DNA from: Taeniopygia guttata
Lineage: Eukaryota; Chordata; Aves; Passeriformes; Estrildidae
Assembly (NCBI RefSeq): GCF_048771995.1
Contig: NC_133063.1
Location: 7,824,001 to 7,888,000 of the forward strand
Length of the DNA stretch: 64,000 nt
Direction: 5' to 3'
Both the position numbers and the translations under genes were made by a program. The number at the start of each line of letters is the position of its first letter. The first letter of the stretch is position 1. The notes under the pieces were generated by a model, which worked only from the letters and a program-made list of their open reading frames with translations, had not been told where the DNA came from and made no database searches. Below are positions 58,733 to 64,000 of the stretch, piece after piece.

Positions 58733-60650
58733 CTGCAGAAAGAGCCACGGAAATGCAAGGGCCATGTTGCAGAATTTAAGTCCAGTTTACCGATGAGAAC
58801 ATTTGTGAGGAACCTTGAACTTGAACATAATCCCAAAAAAATGAGAAACCAAATGGAAACCTGTGAAATACTTCCTTCCCTCTCTCCTTGTAAGCATTTT
58901 TGAATTAAAATTCCTTAAACACAAAAAGCCACCTTCCTCTATATACTTTTTATAGCGCTTGGAGTCAAGATACTGAAACAAAATCCATATTGATCAAAAT
59001 TCATTATGAAAACGAGCACATAGGGCAGCATTCTTGAAAGAAGAGAACAGTGAACAAACGGAAAAAGAAATCTTCACTGTCCTATTTCACTCCACTGTCA
59101 ATCAACAGTACCAGGGTAGCTTGTTTTCAGGAATTAACTGTACCATCTTTGTATTTGGCACACAGTCAGACAATTGTGAGATTAAAGTAGCTTCTTTATA
59201 GACTTCTTTTAAGACTAAGACTGGCTTAAACTTAAACATGATCTTCAGTATTACTCAGACAGCTCTCAATTTTTTTTCCTAACTAGCTTGCAGTCAATAA
59301 ACTTAAATGGTTTTAACTGCCCCAGAGAGGATCATCACAGGGAAACTACCACTAATATTTTGTACTTTGAAATTGAACTGAGTAGTTCCAGCAACATTTA
59401 TGAGGTCAAAGGAAGACCTCAAGCAACTGAATGAAAATGAACAACAGCCCAAGAAAGTTTAAAGACAACCAATTAGATCTGAATTCTAAGTCTCAGCAGG
59501 TGACAGTTGCTCAGAATTACTTTTCACTTTCTAAAGCACATAGAAAAACCTAACTGTAGTTAACAATGACCATTAAATTACATAATGTCAGACCACAACA
59601 GAAAGAATTGCCAATACAGATTATGACTATAAAGTATTAAACCATTGTTTAGGTGTCAGCCTATGACCACATGGGATGCCTATTTTCTTGCATCAGCAAC
59701 CTGAGTTCTTGCTTTTCCATAAAAACATACACGCTACCCTCCCAACACCTTTAACATTCATTCCCTACAGCCATGCTTCTGCTGGAAAAGATGTGAGGTT
59801 TACTGGGGTAAAAAAAGTGACAACTATGCTTTATTTCATCTCAGAAATTTGTTGCAATTCACAATAGATGGACCAGTAAGTACTTCTATACAAACCTCTA
59901 TCCATTTTCAACCTCTTTACCTTTTCATCTGGGAATATTGAATATTCTCACTCCTTTGAACACCTAAAGTTCACAAATACCCACACCAGAGTTGTGTGGG
60001 TGTTCTTTATGTTAAATTATCATTACCCTCTCTGCTAACAGCCATCTTGGGACTACAGACTGAGCATGCAGTGCTCAGTATGACACTGACCCTTAGTACA
60101 CACCCTTAGCATTAATCTGATAGACTGACTGGAATGAAAGCAGAGATCATGTGATCTGCCAACAGCATAAGACTTAATGGTTGCTTGTTTTTTACTCCTG
60201 TCTTTCTTTTATTCTCACTTGCCATATAAAATCTTTTTTTAATTACAACTTGCTTACTGTTTCCAATCTCAAGTTTGTAAGTGCAGTTTGTCTGGATTTC
60301 TCTCTTCACAAACATGACTGCGTAACAAAGGGGAAGGCCAATGATGTGGGCAATAGAAAGTGCCCTTAAGCTTGTCACTGTTGACAAAAAGCAGCATGGG
60401 TTATCTAATTTCCTGGGTTTTCTCCAACATTATGGCTGTCAGCCTCCAATTTTGCGTTACCCTTATATCAAATGTATGACTGAAGCTCTGTGCTGGAGTC
60501 TCTGTGTAAATTGGTTTTTCTTTTTTTTATTTCAGATCTTGAATAACCTCTGGAAATGTTGTGCACACTTTCAAGTGGAGTGGGAATTCTTAACCAATAA
60601 GCTTTGATATCTCATTAAGCTACATTTTTATCCATTTGCAGTTAACAGGT

Positions 60651-60697
60651 GGGGTGGGGGGCGGTGGGCATGGGCGTGTGGGTGTGTGTGTGTGTGC
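60651..60697 (+). repeat. G-rich tract followed by (GT)n
   Basis: GGGGTGGGGGGCGGTGGGCA, then TGGGCGTGTGGGTGTGTGTG and a short GT run. The plus strand has at least four G-runs of three or more within about 33 nt, so a G-quadruplex is possible. It would be C-rich in the HOOK3 transcript. Confidence 0.8.
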
Positions 60698-61811
60698 ACG
60701 CACCAAGAACGGGAGGGAGCACGTGTGTTCACTGCTCGTGCCACTCTCACGGGCATATGGTTTCTGATTTAAACTGTGTTTTGCAGGAACATGTCTCATC
60801 ACTGATAATAGGTGGAACCTAGAGAAAGACTAGGTAGAGAAGGTTCACAAGACTAACACAGCTTGCTACTATAAACATCAATAAAACTCTACTTTAAATT
60901 GATGGTGTAGTCTGAATGCCAAAATGAAAAGTTCAGAAGAAAAAGTCAGAAACCAAGCCGAACAATGTGTTTCCTTTCCTTCCTAAGCTTTTCACACTGA
61001 ATGAAAGTCAATGGGGGGGGAAAGGGGGACTTTTATGCAACCCCTCAGAGAACCAACAGTTTATTCTGTAATTGCCAAAACTGATGCACATGTATCAAAT
61101 CAGTAATTTTTTTTCTTGATTAGGGAATTTCATTCCTGCAAAATCCTGGCAATCAAATTATTTTCTAAGCTGCTTTTCATTTTCAGTATAGGTTTTACGT
61201 TCAAGATGTCTTCTTCCTCAGCCACTAAATATTATGTTGTACAAAATTTAAATTTTGACTATACAGAAGTGTTCACTGTACACGAGGAAAGAGTTAATGG
61301 CTTTGCTTTTTTATTTTTGTAAACCATCATAAAATTGCAGATAAGGCAGCAGTGAAAAGTCCTTTTGTTGCTGAAGAGAAAACACAAACTCCTATGTACA
61401 CTGATGTATGCTATTAGCATGAAATTTTAACCCTGAAGAAATAATAACATCTCTCTACTAAATACAGTAGACAAATATCTGGTTAGCTCTAAGAACCACA
61501 GTGCTCACTGAATGGTTCCTATTTTGCAAGCTCCCCAAGTTTTAGCATTTCCCAAACTTTTTCTCTCCTGCGCACTGCTCAATTTCTCAAGTCTGGAAAC
61601 TTGCCCTGAAACCAAGAATTTAAAAACATCCCTGTGAGTTTTTTTGGTTTTTTTTTTTTTCAAGTACAGCAACTGCAAAAACATTGCAGTTATCAGAAAG
61701 CAAAATGCTAAAAAAACCAAACCCATCCTCCTCCTGCCCCCTCCCCACAAAAATCTCAGCCTTATGTTCTTGTTTTTTCTCCATATAGGACAACACACAA
61801 TTCAAAATTAA

Positions 61812-62108
61812 CAATCTTCTCCCAGGTAATAAGTGACAGGACAATAAGAAACTGTCTCAAGTGGCATCAGGTAAGTTTTAGGTCAGATATTAGGTAAAAT
61901 ATTTTCACTGAAAGGGTTGTAGAGCATTGGAACAGACTGCCTAGCAAAATGGTAGAGTCATCATCCATGGAAATGTTCAAAAAATGTGCAGATATGGCAC
62001 TTGGTGACATAATGGGTAATGGTGAACACGGTGGTGGTGCTAGGTTGACAGCTGGACTCAGTCTTAAAGGTCTTTCCCAAACTAAACAACACTATGATTC
62101 TATCATTT
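61812..62108 (+). mobile_element. CR1 LINE 3' fragment
   Basis: Reads CTTCTCCCAGGTAATAAGTG, AGGACAATAAGAAACTGTCT, CATTGGAACAGACTGCCTAG, TCTTAAAGGTCTTTCCCAAA, and ends ACTATGATTCTATCATT. Antisense to HOOK3 and 5'-truncated. Confidence 0.9.
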
Positions 62109-62489
62109 TCTGAGTACTTCCATGAACAGCGGTTAGGTGGGCTACACAAGACCTACACTAATCTCTACCAGCCCTCCTAACCACTGTTTCAGAAAACTTA
62201 CTACACAGTATATTTAGATTGTTTTTCTGTATTTCCCCTACTAGACCAGCTCCTTTATGCAGTTCACAATACCAAGAGTTTGTACAAGTGGTGCCCAGAT
62301 GGCATCAGTGACAAAGAATGACCATGTTTAGCAACAAGAAAATAATGCAGCTCATTACCGCAACATTTGAGATAATCTAATTATCACTTCTCATGGCACT
62401 TCTTTAAGTATGAAGGGAAAGCTATATTCTAGAGTCATGCAACTATGATGCCCACATCTTAAATCCAGTAATGAATATATTTCTAAAAT

Positions 62490-62752
62490 TAGGTTGTAGT
62501 GAGGTGAGGGTCAATACCTCTTCTCCCAGTTAGCAAGTGACATAACAAGAGGAAATGGCCTCAAGTTGCACCAGAGGAAGTTAAAATTGGCTATTATGCA
62601 ACATTTCTTCACCAAAGGCATTATTAAGCATTGGAACAGGCTGCCCAGGGAAGTATCCCTGAAGGTGTTTAGAGCTTAGGGTCCTGGTTTAGTATGGACT
62701 TGATAGAGTTAACTTGATCTTAAGTCTTTTCCAAGCTGAACAATTCTATTAA
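62490..62752 (+). mobile_element. CR1 LINE 3' fragment
   Basis: Reads GTAGTGAGGTGAGGGTCAAT, CTTCTCCCAGTTAGCAAGTG, AACAAGAGGAAATGGCCTCA, CATTGGAACAGGCTGCCCAG, and ends AACAATTCTATTAATAG. It lies about 380 bp from the preceding CR1 in the same orientation, but overlaps it in consensus, so the two are separate insertions. Confidence 0.9.
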
Positions 62753-64000
62753 TAGAAATGCACAGATTGAAGCGTTCCTACAAGCCAGACTTCAAATGAA
62801 GGATTGGATGATAGACATTTTGAAAACTAGACTATTAATAATGTTTACTCACATATAAGGAACAGTTGGCAAAGTATAGGATTACTTCCAGATTAAAAAA
62901 CAAGAGTTAAAGTATCACACTTGTGCCTTTCAGTATTCTTCATTAAAATGGAAGTGGTCTATAAAAATGCATACAAAAAGCTGAATTATACATATTTCTT
63001 AAACAAAAAAAAAAAACAACAGTCTTTAGTTCTTGTTTACATGGACACTTGAAAAACAAGATGGAATGACATCAGCAAAAAACTGAAATTTGACCTGATG
63101 TTTTGCCAACCTCAGTCACATAAGGAAGTTACTGGATTGCTCAGCTTTTTTTTTTTTTTTTCACACCTGCTAAGCTTTTACATTTGCCAAACTGGTGGGA
63201 GACATAAAAATAAAATATTTATTCCTCAAACTCCATGTGACAGTTATAGAAGCTGCTGCTTCACATTCAATCAGCTCAAATGCTATTATAACCAACAGTT
63301 CTCAGTTTGCTATCCTCCACATTTAACAGCCAGGATTTCAATGCTCCTTAGGAAAAACACCAAAAAAATATTTGACAGAAAAGTAAGACCTTTATCCAGT
63401 TGTTCACTTGCAATACAATTTGTTGAGAAATTAATTTATATTATGTGCTCTACATGCAGCATATGCCAAGAGTCCTAAAGGTTTTTTAGGGATCATGCCT
63501 TTTTTTCAGAAGTCTGTCAGTATATCCTCATCAATGTACCCTCAATTTTGCTGGCAGCCCTAGCAGACAGAACATTAAAGCATCCCAGACTTCGCACATC
63601 TGGTCAGACAACAGAAACCACGCTGATACATGTTTCCTGGCCAAGTCAAAACATGAACAGCAGCAGTGTGCTACATCTTTGTCTCAGGCAGCATTCTGCC
63701 TCTTAAGTGCCCCTCCAATTCAGAAAGTGATGTAAACAAGCCTGTAAGAACTAGAGCATTTCACAGTTTTAGTCCTTCCCCAGATGCTCAGAATGGGTTT
63801 TGGTGGCTGGAACAAAATGGTTTTACCGGAGACAAGAACTAACAGTAAATTCTTAACTACTTTTCTTCCCCCAAATTAGTAAGGCTGAAAATGGAAATTT
63901 AGAAAAGCAAACAGATCATTCTCTGAAGAAAACTAGTCAAAAACTACACTAACATCTGCATGTGAGATTGCATTCCCTAGATTCTAAAGCAAAATGTTCC

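Larger units (their letters stand above)
56485..64000 (-). other. HOOK3 intron 3, 3' part (continues past window)
   Basis: Everything right of exon 4 is noncoding by inspection. No segment matches the expected exon 3 (ending around EVGDNWRLK). It holds three CR1 3' ends, a G-rich/GT-rich tract, and a possible microexon at 58724-58732. Confidence 0.8.

Noticed and set aside
1..64000. CRISPR arrays, operons, tRNA or rRNA genes, integrated virus genes
   Set aside because: None was seen. The sequence is a vertebrate intron-rich locus with LINE remnants only.

Overview
This window is vertebrate nuclear DNA, most likely from a bird. It is dominated by one multi-exon gene on the minus strand, HOOK3, and by scattered, 5'-truncated CR1 LINE copies whose 3' ends and ORF2 reading match the avian type. 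A non-avian reptile is not excluded, because CR1 is common to sauropsids. There is no prokaryotic or organellar content, and no operon, CRISPR array or tRNA gene was seen.

HOOK3 runs right to left from position 56484 to the stop at 13869. Nineteen coding exons can be placed base by base. All have GT-AG introns, all join in frame, and together they make 1941 nt (646 codons plus stop). Human HOOK3 as I know it has 718 residues, and the part missing here (residues 1-72, exons 1-3) accounts for the difference exactly. The window therefore holds exons 4-22 with no net insertion or deletion against human. The 5' exons and promoter lie beyond base 64000. The protein is a dynein-dynactin activating adaptor: the end of the N-terminal Hook domain (exons 4-6), a long central coiled coil (exons 7-19), and the C-terminal cargo/FTS-FHIP binding region (exons 20-22).

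Layout: 1-4.7 kb is relatively GC-rich. It has no recognised gene, but holds a (TCCA)n microsatellite, possible poly(A) signals on both strands near 3.1 kb, and two open stretches that look coding but could not be identified. 4.9-13.87 kb is AT-rich with no repeat I recognise, and may be extended HOOK3 3' UTR. 13.87-56.5 kb is the HOOK3 exon-intron body. CR1 fragments lie in introns 6, 14, 15, 16, 18 and 19, with a nested insertion in intron 14. 56.5-64 kb is part of intron 3, with three sense-of-window CR1 3' ends, a G-rich/GT-rich tract and a possible 9-nt microexon.

I found no convincing undescribed system. The most useful leads are the unidentified coding-like exons just downstream of HOOK3, a 14-bp perfect inverted repeat in intron 17, a sense-orientation AATAAA + A20 tract in intron 16, the candidate microexon in intron 3, and CR1 fragments within about 45 nt of the splice donors of exons 14 and 15.
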